Below the pieces are notes generated by a model, which had not been told where the DNA came from, ran no database searches, and worked only from the letters and a program-made list of their open reading frames with translations. From positions 1 through 64,000 of the forward strand of contig CAZRWU010000001.1 of the NCBI GenBank assembly GCA_964603915.1: a stretch of DNA of 64,000 bases. Reading direction: 5' to 3'. Both the position numbers and the translations under genes were made by a program. The first letter of the stretch is position 1; every line of letters starts with the position of its first letter. Positions 1 to 8,114 of this stretch are shown in pieces. Source of the DNA: REEP01 sp964603915. GTDB lineage: Bacteria > Pseudomonadota > Alphaproteobacteria > Rhodospirillales > Defluviicoccaceae.

Positions 1-1476
1 GGATACGCGAGACTCCTTTGGCGCGATGAAATCGGCCAGAGCCAGGTTCGGCCGCTGGAGATCGTCTTTCTGACCATGCTCGGCGGACACACTTTGGAGG
101 TCGCCACGGAAGCCGCTCTCGGTCTTGCCCTGCAAGCACGCGGTCATCACGTCCGGTTTGTCGTTTGCGACAAGCTGTTGCCTATTTGCGAAAACAAAAA
201 GCGTGGGCAGGAACCGGACTGGGATCGCCTCTGCGCCAAGTGCTGGGGGTTCGGACAGGACTTTCTGCAGGGTTTCGGCTTCGAAATCATCCCCTTGTCG
301 CGGCTCGTGAAGAAGAAACCTCTTCAGGCCGATGCCTATCCGGACATCGTCGAAGCCGCCTTGCTCAAGCATTATCAAGTGGGTGTTCTTGCCGGCTTGC
401 CGGACGTCGAAACCCGCAAGTCCCTGTTGTCGCAGGCGGCGGCGCTCTCCGCTGCGGCGGGGCACGCGCTCGTCGACATGCGTGTCGATCGCGTCATCAT
501 GTCGCACGGCATTTATTGCACGTGGGGACCGGCAAGGGACGTCTTGAATGCCGCCGGGATCGACGTCCTGACCTATGGACCCGGCAAGAAGCGTCTGACG
601 CAAAAGTTCAACTGGACGACGAGCGCCGATTGGTGGGACGTATCGGAGGAGTGGGATCGCGTCAAGAACACTCCCCTGACTCCGCTTCAAGAAGAACGGA
701 TTACGCGGTATCTCGATTCACGCCGGACGCACAGCCAAGATGGGTTGATTTACAACTTCGGGGACGAAGAAGATCTTGAGCACACGCGCGCGCGCCTGCG
801 CCTCGATCCGGACAAGCAGACATTCGTTCTCTACACCAATGTGCTTTGGGACGCGGCAAGCACGCAGCGGGAAATCGCATTCCGCAATCCTGTTGAATGG
901 GTCTTCGACACCATTGCGTGGTTTACGGACCGTCCGACGAAACAGCTTGTGGTCAAAATCCACCCGGCTGAAGTCGTTATCGGCACCAGGCAGCCATTTG
1001 CGTCACTGATCAAGGAGCGGTTTCCGAACCTCCCCGACAATGTGCGGATTGTCGAACCGCATGAGAAGGTCAATAGCTGGTCGATCTATCGTATCGCCGA
1101 TCTTGGGCTGGTTCATACATCGACCGTCGGCATGGAAATGCAGCTTCTTGGCATTCCCTGCGCCGTTGTTTCGCACACGCATTTCCGCAGCCGTGGTTTC
1201 ACGATAGACATCAATGCCCGTGAGGAATATTTCGATCTTTTGGAGAGTTGGTCGGCCGATCGCGTGGATCGCGAGAATCTTCGCACACTTGCTCTTAGAT
1301 ACGCATACCTCTTGTTCGAGCGCTATCAACTCCCTTTCGATATTCTTTACGAGACAAGCTACAGCGATGTGCGCGCCTTCAACTTCAACACCATTAATGA
1401 GTTGATGGCGAGCAAATCCGTTGAGCTGATCGTGAAATCGATTGAGACGCGGGGATCCTTCCTGCTGCCGGAATAG
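1..1476 (+). CDS. Capsule/surface-polysaccharide type glycosyltransferase-like protein (5' end outside window)
   Basis: The reading frame is open from base 1, and the hydrophobic strand 'EIVFLT' just before the first ATG (76) looks like the first beta strand of a Rossmann-type fold, so the true start probably lies upstream of the window. The C-terminal part contains 'VKIHPAEV' and 'HTSTVGMEMQLLGIPCAVV', the arrangement seen in capsule biosynthesis and GT-B type proteins, where a late Glu-containing loop recognises the donor sugar. No signal peptide or membrane segment is visible. It converges with glnA. Family assignment is by overall pattern only; it could also be another nucleotide-sugar or surface-carbohydrate enzyme. 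Confidence 0.5.
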   Translation, partial: GYARLLWRDEIGQSQVRPLEIVFLTMLGGHTLEVATEAALGLALQARGHHVRFVVCDKLLPICENKKRGQEPDWDRLCAKCWGFGQDFLQGFGFEIIPLSRLVKKKPLQADAYPDIVEAALLKHYQVGVLAGLPDVETRKSLLSQAAALSAAAGHALVDMRVDRVIMSHGIYCTWGPARDVLNAAGIDVLTYGPGKKRLTQKFNWTTSADWWDVSEEWDRVKNTPLTPLQEERITRYLDSRRTHSQDGLIYNFGDEEDLEHTRARLRLDPDKQTFVLYTNVLWDAASTQREIAFRNPVEWVFDTIAWFTDRPTKQLVVKIHPAEVVIGTRQPFASLIKERFPNLPDNVRIVEPHEKVNSWSIYRIADLGLVHTSTVGMEMQLLGIPCAVVSHTHFRSRGFTIDINAREEYFDLLESWSADRVDRENLRTLALRYAYLLFERYQLPFDILYETSYSDVRAFNFNTINELMASKSVELIVKSIETRGSFLLPE

Positions 1477-1499
1477 TCTGTTGTCATCATGGAGCAATC

Positions 1500-1519
1500 G
1501 CCCCGCCTCGCAGCGGGGC
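1500..1519. terminator. GC-rich hairpin between convergent genes
   Basis: A 7-bp perfect stem (1500-1506 with 1513-1519, GCCCCGC/GCGGGGC) and a 6-base loop sit between the ends of the polysaccharide gene and glnA. There is no long T run, so it may act as a weak bidirectional terminator or mRNA 3' end. Confidence 0.4.
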
Positions 1520-1551
1520 TGGTTGCTGCCGTACTTTTGGTTGAGATAGGT

Positions 1552-2973
1552 TTACGATGAGTAGTACATCCGCCACTCGACCGGATGCGGCGTATGCTCG
1601 AAGTTGTAAACCTCTTCCCACTTCAGCTGGATGTAGCTGTCGATCAGATCATCGGTAAAGACATCGCCCTTCTTCAGAAAATCGCGGTCGCTGTCCAACG
1701 TATCGAGAGCTTCCCTCAGCGAGCCGCAAACCGTTGGAATGCCGCTCAATTCCTCCGGCGGTAGATCGTAAAGATTTTTGTCGATGGCGTCGCCGGGATG
1801 GATCTTGTTTTGAATGCCGTCGATTCCGGCCATCAGCATGGCGGCGAAACCAAGGTAGGGATTGGCGGTGGGGTCGGGAAAGCGGACCTCGACGCGCTTG
1901 CCCTTGGGGTTGGTGGCGAGGGGGATGCGGCAGGAAGCCGAACGATTGCGCGCCGAGTAGGCGAGAAGCACCGGCGCCTCGAATCCCGGAATCAGCCGCT
2001 TATAGCTGTTCGTCGAGGGATTGGTGAAGGCATTGACGGCGCGGGCGTGCTTCATGATGCCGCCGATATAATAAAGCGCGGTATCGGAAAGGTCGGCGTA
2101 CCCCGAGCCGGCGAAGAGAGGTTTGCCGTCCTTCCAGATCGACTGGTGCGTGTGCATGCCCGAGCCGTTGTCGCCCGCCACCGGCTTCGGCATGAAGGTC
2201 GCTGTCTTGCCGTAGGTTTGCGCGACCATGTGAACGCAGTACTTGTAAATCTGCACCTGATCTGCCGCTGAAACCATCGAGGAGAAGACCAAGCCGAGTT
2301 CATGCTGGCTCGGAGCGACCTCATGATGGTGCTTATCCATCTTCAGGCCCATCTCCGTCATCACCGACACCATTTCAGCGCGCAGGTCCATCGCCGAGTC
2401 GACTGGCGGCACAGGAAAATACCCGCCCTTGACCGGCGGCCGGTGACCGGCGTTGCCCTCGGCGAGAATTCGCCCCGTGACGTAAGGACCTTCGTTGGAG
2501 CTGAACTCGTAAAAGCAGCTATTCATCTGGACGTCGAAGCGGACGTCATCGAACACGAAGAACTCTGCCTCGGCGCCGAAGTACGCAGCATCGCCGATGC
2601 CGGTCGAGCCGAGATATGCTTCCGCCTTTTTCGCCAGCGAGCGCGGATCGCGGTTATACGGCTGCCCCGTCGACGGCTCCATGACGTCACAGAACAAGAT
2701 CAATGCCGTTTGCGCCGCGAACGGATCGATCACCGCCGTCGTCGCATCAGGGATCAGCGCCATGTCCGATTCATTGATGACCTTCCAGCCGGCGATCGAC
2801 GAGCCGTCGAACATGATCCCATCGGTGAACGAGTCTTCATCGACGTAGTTCGCGGTCATCGTGAGATGTTGCCACCGCCCCCTCGGATCCGTAAACCGAA
2901 GGTCGATATACTTGATCTCCCGCTCCTTGACGACGCGCATGACATCGTCAGGAGTTTTGCAGTTCAGCGACAT
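1552..2973 (-). CDS. glnA: Type I glutamine synthetase
   Basis: Forms glutamine from glutamate, ammonia and ATP in the cytoplasm as a dodecamer. The 473-residue length fits type I GlnA (about 469). Recognisable stretches are the N-terminal beta-grasp region with 'MFDGSSI', the metal-binding 'EAEFF', the substrate loop 'NGSGMHTH', and near residue 400 the adenylylation loop 'NLYDLPPEE', whose Tyr is the target of GlnE. The start is supported by GAGGAA about 8 bases upstream. It follows glnB by 76 bases on the same strand, as in Rhodospirillum and Azospirillum, so the two are probably cotranscribed from the NtrC-type control region at 3477-3595. Confidence 0.97.
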   Translation of the reverse strand: MSLNCKTPDDVMRVVKEREIKYIDLRFTDPRGRWQHLTMTANYVDEDSFTDGIMFDGSSIAGWKVINESDMALIPDATTAVIDPFAAQTALILFCDVMEPSTGQPYNRDPRSLAKKAEAYLGSTGIGDAAYFGAEAEFFVFDDVRFDVQMNSCFYEFSSNEGPYVTGRILAEGNAGHRPPVKGGYFPVPPVDSAMDLRAEMVSVMTEMGLKMDKHHHEVAPSQHELGLVFSSMVSAADQVQIYKYCVHMVAQTYGKTATFMPKPVAGDNGSGMHTHQSIWKDGKPLFAGSGYADLSDTALYYIGGIMKHARAVNAFTNPSTNSYKRLIPGFEAPVLLAYSARNRSASCRIPLATNPKGKRVEVRFPDPTANPYLGFAAMLMAGIDGIQNKIHPGDAIDKNLYDLPPEELSGIPTVCGSLREALDTLDSDRDFLKKGDVFTDDLIDSYIQLKWEEVYNFEHTPHPVEWRMYYSS

Positions 2974-3049
2974 GTGCGCAGTTCCTCGTGCTCTTTAGAT
3001 TACATTGATAATTTTCTTGATATCTGCTTCGGCGGACCTAGGCTGGTTT

Positions 3050-3388
3050 TCAAATTGCTTCATTGCCCCGCTCGCCGGTGCGAACGCGAATGGCATCCTC
3101 GACGGTCGTGACGAAAATCTTGCCGTCGCCGATCCGACCGGTCTTGGCCGCCTGCGTGATCGCCTCGATTGCCCGCTCGACCATGGCGTCCTCGATAACC
3201 AGCTCGATCTTCACTTTCGGCAAGAAATCGACGACATACTCCGCGCCTCGGTACAACTCGGTGTGGCCCTTCTGACGGCCAAACCCTTTGGCCTCAAGCA
3301 CCGTGATTCCTTGCAGGCCCAATTCGTGAAGGGCTTCCTTGACCTCATCCAGCTTGAAAGGCTTGATGATCGCCTCGATTTTCTTCAT
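3050..3388 (-). CDS. glnB: Nitrogen regulatory protein PII
   Basis: Small trimeric signalling protein that senses 2-oxoglutarate, ATP/ADP and, through uridylylation, glutamine, and passes nitrogen status to NtrB, GlnE and other targets. From the ATG at 3388 the product is 112 residues, the standard PII length, beginning MKKIEAIIKPFKL. Tyr51 lies in the T-loop 'ELYRGAEYVVDF', the uridylylation site. The frame stays open to 3427, but AAGGGG 8-9 bases before 3388 and family alignment choose this start. It is the first gene of glnB-glnA. Confidence 0.96.
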   Translation of the reverse strand: MKKIEAIIKPFKLDEVKEALHELGLQGITVLEAKGFGRQKGHTELYRGAEYVVDFLPKVKIELVIEDAMVERAIEAITQAAKTGRIGDGKIFVTTVEDAIRVRTGERGNEAI

Positions 3389-3428
3389 GCACATCGGCCC
3401 CTTGGTTGTACTCATCATGAGCCGCAAA

Positions 3429-3446
3429 GGCGGCGCTTGCGCCGCC
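3429..3446. promoter_or_regulatory. Perfect GC-rich hairpin in the glnB leader
   Basis: GGCGGCGC-TT-GCGCCGCC is an 8-bp perfect inverted repeat with a 2-base spacer (in practice a 7-bp stem with a CTTG loop). It lies between the predicted sigma-54 start region near 3466 and the glnB start codon, so it would sit in the 5' part of the glnBA message. It could stabilise the 5' end, regulate translation, or be neutral. Confidence 0.45.
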
Positions 3447-3476
3447 TCCGACTCGTTTCATTCTCGCCTGTCAAGA

Positions 3477-3492
3477 AGCACGGTTCATGCCA
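3477..3492 (-). promoter_or_regulatory. Candidate sigma-54 (-24/-12) promoter of glnBA
   Basis: Read on the minus strand the sequence is TGGCATGAACCGTGCT. Compared with the consensus TGGCACGnnnnTTGCA it keeps the essential GG and GC pairs at the required spacing and matches 9 of 12 defined positions. It points toward glnB, with a predicted transcript start near 3466 and a leader of about 78 bases. The dyad at 3579-3595 lies about 120 bases upstream of this start, the usual distance for NtrC activation. Confidence 0.6.
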
Positions 3493-3578
3493 GTTCCGCA
3501 ACAGAATTGGAAAGCAAAGGATTAACCTGCACTTATGGCCGCGTTCCTTCGGCGAGCAAGGTCAGGTCATGCGCCAAG

Positions 3579-3595
3579 TGCACAGAATCTGTGCA
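3579..3595. promoter_or_regulatory. Candidate NtrC binding site upstream of glnBA
   Basis: TGCACAGAATCTGTGCA is a perfect 7-bp inverted repeat with a 3-base centre and contains the TGCAC...GTGCA core of the NtrC enhancer consensus (TGCACC-N5-GGTGCA) at correct spacing. It is centred about 121 bases upstream of the predicted sigma-54 start of glnB. The remaining bases of the 308-base stretch between glnB and the divergent aminotransferase show nothing further that I can support. Confidence 0.6.
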
Positions 3596-3696
3596 TTTGC
3601 TCAGCATCCAATCAGCTTTCCGTGCCGCCGGCCCGAGACCCAACGGGATCGTCAAGACGTTCCCGCGATTCTTCCACCGAGCAGGATGACAACGTC

Positions 3697-4878
3697 ATGA
3701 AGCCAACAAACGCTATTCTTTCCGCCTACGGCACGACGATTTTTACCATCATGAGCGCCCTCGCCGAAGAATATCAGGCCATCAACCTCGGCCAGGGTTT
3801 TCCCGATGAGGAAGGGCCGGAGGACATCCGCCGGATCGCCGCCGATGCCGTTAGTAGCGGGCCCAACCAGTATCCGCCAATGCTGGGATTGCCGGAATTG
3901 CGCATGGCGGTCGCCGAACACAACAAGCGCTTCTACGGTCTCGATGTGGACTGGCGGAGCGAGGTGATGGTGACCTCCGGGGCCACGGAAGCGCTCGCGG
4001 ACTGTTTCCTCGGCCTTGTCAATCCGGGCGACGAAGTGGTCCTGATCGAGCCGCTTTACGACAGCTATCTGCCGATGGTTCGGCGCGCGGGCGGCACGCC
4101 GAAGCTGGTTCGCATGGCGCCACCGCATTGGGATATTCCCCGGGAAGAGCTTAAAGCGGCGTTTTCCGATCGGACCAAGCTGCTTGTCGTCAATTCGCCG
4201 CACAATCCGTCCGGCAAGGTTTTCACATTTGAAGAACTCGCGTTCATTGGACAGCTCTTGCAAACCTTCGACGCCTATGCCGTTTGCGACGAGGTTTACG
4301 AGCACCTCGTCTTCGATGGTCGGGCGCATATCCCGCTGATGACCCTTCCGGGCATGCGCGATCGGACGCTGCGCATCGGTTCGGCCGGCAAGACGTTTTC
4401 CGCCACCGGTTGGAAGGTCGGCTATGTCACCGCCAGCCCGCCGCTTCTCACGGCAGCCGCCAAAGCTCACCAGTTCGTCACCTTCACGACCCCGCCCAAC
4501 CTGCAGCGGGCGACGGCTTTCGGCCTTGGCAAGAGCGCGAGGTACTTCTCGGATCTGGCGTCCGAGCAGCAATGCAAAAGGGACCGTCTGCGCGGGGGTC
4601 TCGAGGACGCCGGCTTCGAGGTTTTTGCGGGCGAAGGCAGCTACTTTCTCACCGTCGATATCCGCTCCGTCGGCTTCGACGGCGACGACGCCGAATTCTG
4701 CCGTCACATCACCGCCAAGGCCGGCGTCGCCGCGGTTCCGGTGTCGGCTTTCTATCAGGAGGACGGCCCCGGCCACTTTGCCCGGTTCTGCTTTTGCAAG
4801 CGCGACGCCGTGCTCGACGAGGCGTGCTTGCGACTGCGCCGGCATTTTCGCCCGCGCAAGCCGCCCGCGCGCTTTTAG
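3697..4878 (+). CDS. PLP-dependent class I/II aminotransferase
   Basis: 393-residue fold-type I aminotransferase of the kynurenine/methionine aminotransferase-like group. Seen: 'NLGQGFPDEEGP' near the N terminus, 'NSPHNPSGKVF' (substrate-binding Asn), 'VCDEVYEHLVFDG' (cofactor Asp) and 'SAGKTFSATGWKVGY' containing the Schiff-base lysine. The frame is open upstream to 3535, but homology begins at MKPTNAILS, preceded by GAGCAGGA. It runs divergently from glnB, and its 3' end overlaps cysH (opposite strand) by 4 bases. The exact substrate cannot be read from the sequence. Confidence 0.88.
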   Translation: MKPTNAILSAYGTTIFTIMSALAEEYQAINLGQGFPDEEGPEDIRRIAADAVSSGPNQYPPMLGLPELRMAVAEHNKRFYGLDVDWRSEVMVTSGATEALADCFLGLVNPGDEVVLIEPLYDSYLPMVRRAGGTPKLVRMAPPHWDIPREELKAAFSDRTKLLVVNSPHNPSGKVFTFEELAFIGQLLQTFDAYAVCDEVYEHLVFDGRAHIPLMTLPGMRDRTLRIGSAGKTFSATGWKVGYVTASPPLLTAAAKAHQFVTFTTPPNLQRATAFGLGKSARYFSDLASEQQCKRDRLRGGLEDAGFEVFAGEGSYFLTVDIRSVGFDGDDAEFCRHITAKAGVAAVPVSAFYQEDGPGHFARFCFCKRDAVLDEACLRLRRHFRPRKPPARF

Positions 4879-5630
4879 TCGATGCCGATCATCTTCCAGC
4901 GGCCGGCCGGCAGGTGAATCCCGCACTCCGTTTTTTCGCGTCCGCGCCAGCGGCCCGCGCGTAGGTCTTCACCCGGAGCGACGCGATCCGTGCACGGCAT
5001 GCAGCCGATGGACAGGAAACCGTCTGCCTCGAGGGGATGACGCGGCAGATCGTGGTCGCCGAAATAGCTTTCGATATCCGACTTCTTCCAGTCCGCCAGC
5101 GGATTGATCTTGAATCGGCCGACGTCGTCGGCCTCGACCTTCGGCAGGGCCGCACGCTCGCCGCCGTGGAATCCCTTCCGGCCGGTGATTGTCGCCGAAA
5201 AGCCAAGGAGCGCCTTTTCGAGCGGCTCCACCTTGCGGATGTAGCAGCACATGTCCGGATTGCCGTACCACAGCACCCCGTCGGCATCGAGGTCGGCAAC
5301 CCGTTGCGGGTCGGGAACGATCGTCCTCACATCGCTCAGGCCAAGCCGCTCGATCAACAAGTCCCGGTAGCGCAATGTCTCGCCGAACAGCTTGCCGGTA
5401 TTGAGAAAGATCACCGGGGTCGCGGGATCAACGGTGGCGACGAGGTGAAGCAGGACGGCGGCCTCGGCGCCGAAGGACGATGTCAGGGCGACGCGGCCGG
5501 GGAAAATCTCAGTGATCATCGCCCAAAGCAACGTCGTGGCGTCGGCGTCGCGGAACCGCAGGCTGAGATCGGCCGCCCAGCCTTGTGGGTCAAGGGGGTC
5601 GGCGCTCGCTTGAAGGGTGGCGATCTTCAT
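4875..5630 (-). CDS. cysH: Adenylyl-/phosphoadenylyl-sulfate reductase, [4Fe-4S] type
   Basis: Reduces activated sulfate to sulfite in assimilation. The 251-residue product contains 'SSFGAEAAVLLHL' (nucleotide-binding loop), the cysteine pairs 'DMCCYIRK' and 'GCMPC' that hold a [4Fe-4S] cluster, and the C-terminal 'KTECGIHL' with the catalytic Cys. The four cluster cysteines mark it as the plant/bacterial APS reductase type rather than the cluster-free PAPS reductase of E. coli. The start at 5630 is fixed by an ATGA overlap with the DUF934 gene. It is the last gene of the cys operon. Confidence 0.94.
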   Translation of the reverse strand: MKIATLQASADPLDPQGWAADLSLRFRDADATTLLWAMITEIFPGRVALTSSFGAEAAVLLHLVATVDPATPVIFLNTGKLFGETLRYRDLLIERLGLSDVRTIVPDPQRVADLDADGVLWYGNPDMCCYIRKVEPLEKALLGFSATITGRKGFHGGERAALPKVEADDVGRFKINPLADWKKSDIESYFGDHDLPRHPLEADGFLSIGCMPCTDRVAPGEDLRAGRWRGREKTECGIHLPAGRWKMIGID

Positions 5631-6130
5631 TCGGCGGCTCGCGCAAGACGGCGCAGACGCGCGGTGCGCGGACGATCGTCGGCCGCTGATTGATACCACA
5701 CCGAGAAGGCTCCCATTGCCTTGTTCCAGGCGTCGGCCTCCTTTTGATCGGCCACTTCGAAGGCGTCAAAGCCGCAGCGGACCATGAACAGGAACTGATC
5801 GCGCAAGACCTGGCCAACCGCCCGAAGTTCGCCCGTGTAGCCGTAACGCTCGCGAAGAAGCCGCGCCGTAGAATAGGCGCGGCCGTCCTTGAACGTCGGG
5901 AAGGCAAGGGCGATGAGGGAAAGATGCGCCAGATCGTCCGCGACTTCGCTCGCAGCTTGGTGGCTGGCGAGTCGCACCCCGAGCCGCCCGCCCCGCGCGA
6001 TCAGCGCCTCGCGCTCGGCCTTCCAGCGTTCGAGAGAAACGATGACGGCGCCGGACGCCGGCAGCGGATCGTCATCGGCAAGCGACAGCCAGGGATCGCC
6101 GACAACGGCGCCCTGCTTAATGAGTGGCAT
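5627..6130 (-). CDS. DUF934 family protein of the sulfite-reduction operon
   Basis: A 167-residue protein typical of DUF934, which is regularly found between cysI and cysH in alphaproteobacteria. Conserved-looking segments are 'LALAFPTFKDGRAYSTARLLRERYGYTGELRAVGQ' (about residues 90-125, cited as a region) and 'GFDAFEV'. It overlaps cysI by 14 bases and cysH by 4, so translation of the three is probably coupled. Biochemistry is not established to my knowledge. The fixed genomic partnership suggests an accessory role with sulfite reductase, for example electron delivery, which is inference. Confidence 0.88.
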   Translation of the reverse strand: MPLIKQGAVVGDPWLSLADDDPLPASGAVIVSLERWKAEREALIARGGRLGVRLASHQAASEVADDLAHLSLIALAFPTFKDGRAYSTARLLRERYGYTGELRAVGQVLRDQFLFMVRCGFDAFEVADQKEADAWNKAMGAFSVWYQSAADDRPRTARLRRLARAAE

Positions 6131-7772
6131 AGAGCTTCTCCTTGAACGGCTTCAGTCCGACACGGCGATAGGTATCCAAGAACCGCTCGCCGTCGCGGCG
6201 TTGATCGAGATAGGCGCCGACAATGGTTTCGACGGCCCCGACGACATCTCGGGACGAGAACGCCGGGCCGATCAGCGTGCCGAGAGCGGCGGATTCGGTG
6301 GCGTCGCCGCCAAGGGTGATTTGATAAAATTCCTCCCCTTTCTTGTCGACCCCAAGGATGCCGATGTGGCCGACATGATGATGGCCGCATGCGTTGATGC
6401 ACCCGGAAATCTTGATCTTGAGTTCGCCGATGTCGTGAATCCGCTGAAGATCGGCGAACTTCTCCGTGATTTGCTGAGCCACCGGAATGGACCGCGCGTT
6501 GGCCAGGGCGCAGTAATCGAGGCCTGGGCAAGCGATAATGTCGGAGATCAAGCCGATGTTGGCGGTGGCAAGCCCAAGCGCATCGAGTTCTCGCCATAGC
6601 GCGTAGAGATCGGCCTGCTTCACGTGCGGCAGGATTAGATTCTGTTCGTGAGAGACACGGATCTCGCTGAGCCCGAAGCGCTCGGCGAGGTCAGCCACGC
6701 CATCCATCTGATCGGCGGTGGCGTCGCCGGGAATTCCCCCGACCGGCTTCAGCGACAAATTGACGATCGCATAGCCCGGCTGGCGATGCGGGAACAGGTT
6801 TGCCTTCGTCCACGCCTTGAAGCGCGCGTCGCTGCGCTTGCGGGCCTCGAAGCCAGGGTCGGTGGCCGGCAACACTTCCAACGGAGGCGGCGCAAAGTAG
6901 GCCTGGATTCGCTCCAGCTCGCCTTCCGGCAGTTCCACCGGCCCGCCCTTGAGATGCGACCACTCTTCCTCGACCATTTCGGCAAACATTTCGGCGCCAA
7001 CCTCATGGACAAGTATCTTGATGCGGGCCTTGAACAGGTTGTCACGCCGCCCAAGCAGGTTGTAGACGCGCAGGATCGCCTCGAGATACGAGATCAAGTG
7101 TTCCTTTGGCAGAAACGGCCGGATCGTCTTGGCGATCATCGGCGTTCGTCCCTGCCCGCCGCCGACCATGACTTCAAATCCCACCTCGCCCTGATCGTTG
7201 CGGGCCATCCTCAGCCCGATGTCATGCACCGCGACCGCGGCGCGATCATTGGGCGACCCTGTCACGGCGATCTTGAACTTGCGCGGCAGAAAGGAAAACT
7301 CTGGATGCAGGCTCGACCACTGCCGGATGATTTCCGCCCAGATGCGGGGATCTTCGATCTCGTCGGCCGCCGCACCGGCGTATTGGTCCGCCGTGACGTT
7401 GCGGATACAGTTGCCGCTCGTCTGAATGGCGTGCATTTCGACTTCGGCGAGTTCGGCCAGAATATCCGGCACGTCCTCCAGGGCCGGCCAGTTGTACTGA
7501 ATATTCTGGCGGGTGGTGAAATGGCCATAGCCCTTGTCGTAGCGGCGCGCGATGTGAGCGAGCTTGCGCATTTGCCGGGCCGACAAGGTTCCATAAGGAA
7601 TGGCGACGCGCAGCATGTAGGCATGCAGTTGCAGATAGACGCCGTTCATCAGACGGATCGGCTTGAAGGCATCCTCGCTCAGTTCGCCACTGAGGCGCCG
7701 CGCCGTCTGATCGCGAAACTGCGCCACGCGTTGCTGGACAAAGGCATGATCGAACTCATCGTAGCGATACAT
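6117..7772 (-). CDS. cysI: Sulfite (nitrite/sulfite) reductase hemoprotein
   Basis: Six-electron reduction of sulfite to sulfide using siroheme and a [4Fe-4S] cluster. The 551-residue protein has the two half-repeats of the family, 'GYGHFTTRQNIQYNWP' in the first ferredoxin-like half, and the cluster/siroheme ligands 'ACPGLDYC' and 'GCINACGHHHVGHIG' near residues 430-480. No cysJ flavoprotein is encoded nearby, so the electron donor may be ferredoxin or a partner elsewhere. It follows the DUF2849 gene by 6 bases and lies upstream of DUF934 and cysH in the same operon. Confidence 0.95.
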   Translation of the reverse strand: MYRYDEFDHAFVQQRVAQFRDQTARRLSGELSEDAFKPIRLMNGVYLQLHAYMLRVAIPYGTLSARQMRKLAHIARRYDKGYGHFTTRQNIQYNWPALEDVPDILAELAEVEMHAIQTSGNCIRNVTADQYAGAAADEIEDPRIWAEIIRQWSSLHPEFSFLPRKFKIAVTGSPNDRAAVAVHDIGLRMARNDQGEVGFEVMVGGGQGRTPMIAKTIRPFLPKEHLISYLEAILRVYNLLGRRDNLFKARIKILVHEVGAEMFAEMVEEEWSHLKGGPVELPEGELERIQAYFAPPPLEVLPATDPGFEARKRSDARFKAWTKANLFPHRQPGYAIVNLSLKPVGGIPGDATADQMDGVADLAERFGLSEIRVSHEQNLILPHVKQADLYALWRELDALGLATANIGLISDIIACPGLDYCALANARSIPVAQQITEKFADLQRIHDIGELKIKISGCINACGHHHVGHIGILGVDKKGEEFYQITLGGDATESAALGTLIGPAFSSRDVVGAVETIVGAYLDQRRDGERFLDTYRRVGLKPFKEKLYATH

Positions 7773-7778
7773 AAACGC

Positions 7779-8090
7779 TTATCCTCTGTTCGCCGGCTGC
7801 CTGGCGATTTCCGGGTGGACCGACGGTCCGGACGCCCGGAGGCGCTCCCGGTAGCGCACAGGCCATACGCCTTCTTCGTTCGCGGTGACATCGATCAAAT
7901 ACGGTGGGTCGGCGGTCCAGCCCTCGGCAACCTCAAGGCCATCGGCAAGAAGCGCCGCGCTTTCTTGCGCCGCCCGGGCAACTCGGCTCTCTGCGATCCG
8001 CTCCGACCAGGTTCCGCTTTCGGTAAGATAGACGACGGCCCCATCGCTCAGTCGGTTGGCTGTCAGCACTTGCTCGGTCATCGTCGCCAT
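7779..8090 (-). CDS. DUF2849 family protein of the cys operon
   Basis: Small (103-residue) soluble protein with the usual DUF2849 features: 'NRLSDGAVVYL' near the N terminus, then 'DPPYLIDV' and 'VRYRERLR'. Members are almost always encoded between siroheme synthase and sulfite reductase in alphaproteobacteria; the function is unknown. I take the ATG at 8090; another ATG (8081) and a TTG directly after the cysG stop (8114) are alternatives, and none has a strong ribosome binding site. It lies between cysG and cysI with very short spacers. Confidence 0.85.
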   Translation of the reverse strand: MATMTEQVLTANRLSDGAVVYLTESGTWSERIAESRVARAAQESAALLADGLEVAEGWTADPPYLIDVTANEEGVWPVRYRERLRASGPSVHPEIARQPANRG

Positions 8091-8114
8091 GTCCAGAATT
8101 CGCGTGGTTTGCAA

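Noticed and set aside
3600..3650. A second sigma-54-like element near 'CGTGCC' at about 3630, pointing to glnB.
   Set aside because: The -12 half lacks GC at the required distance, and it lies upstream of the NtrC dyad.
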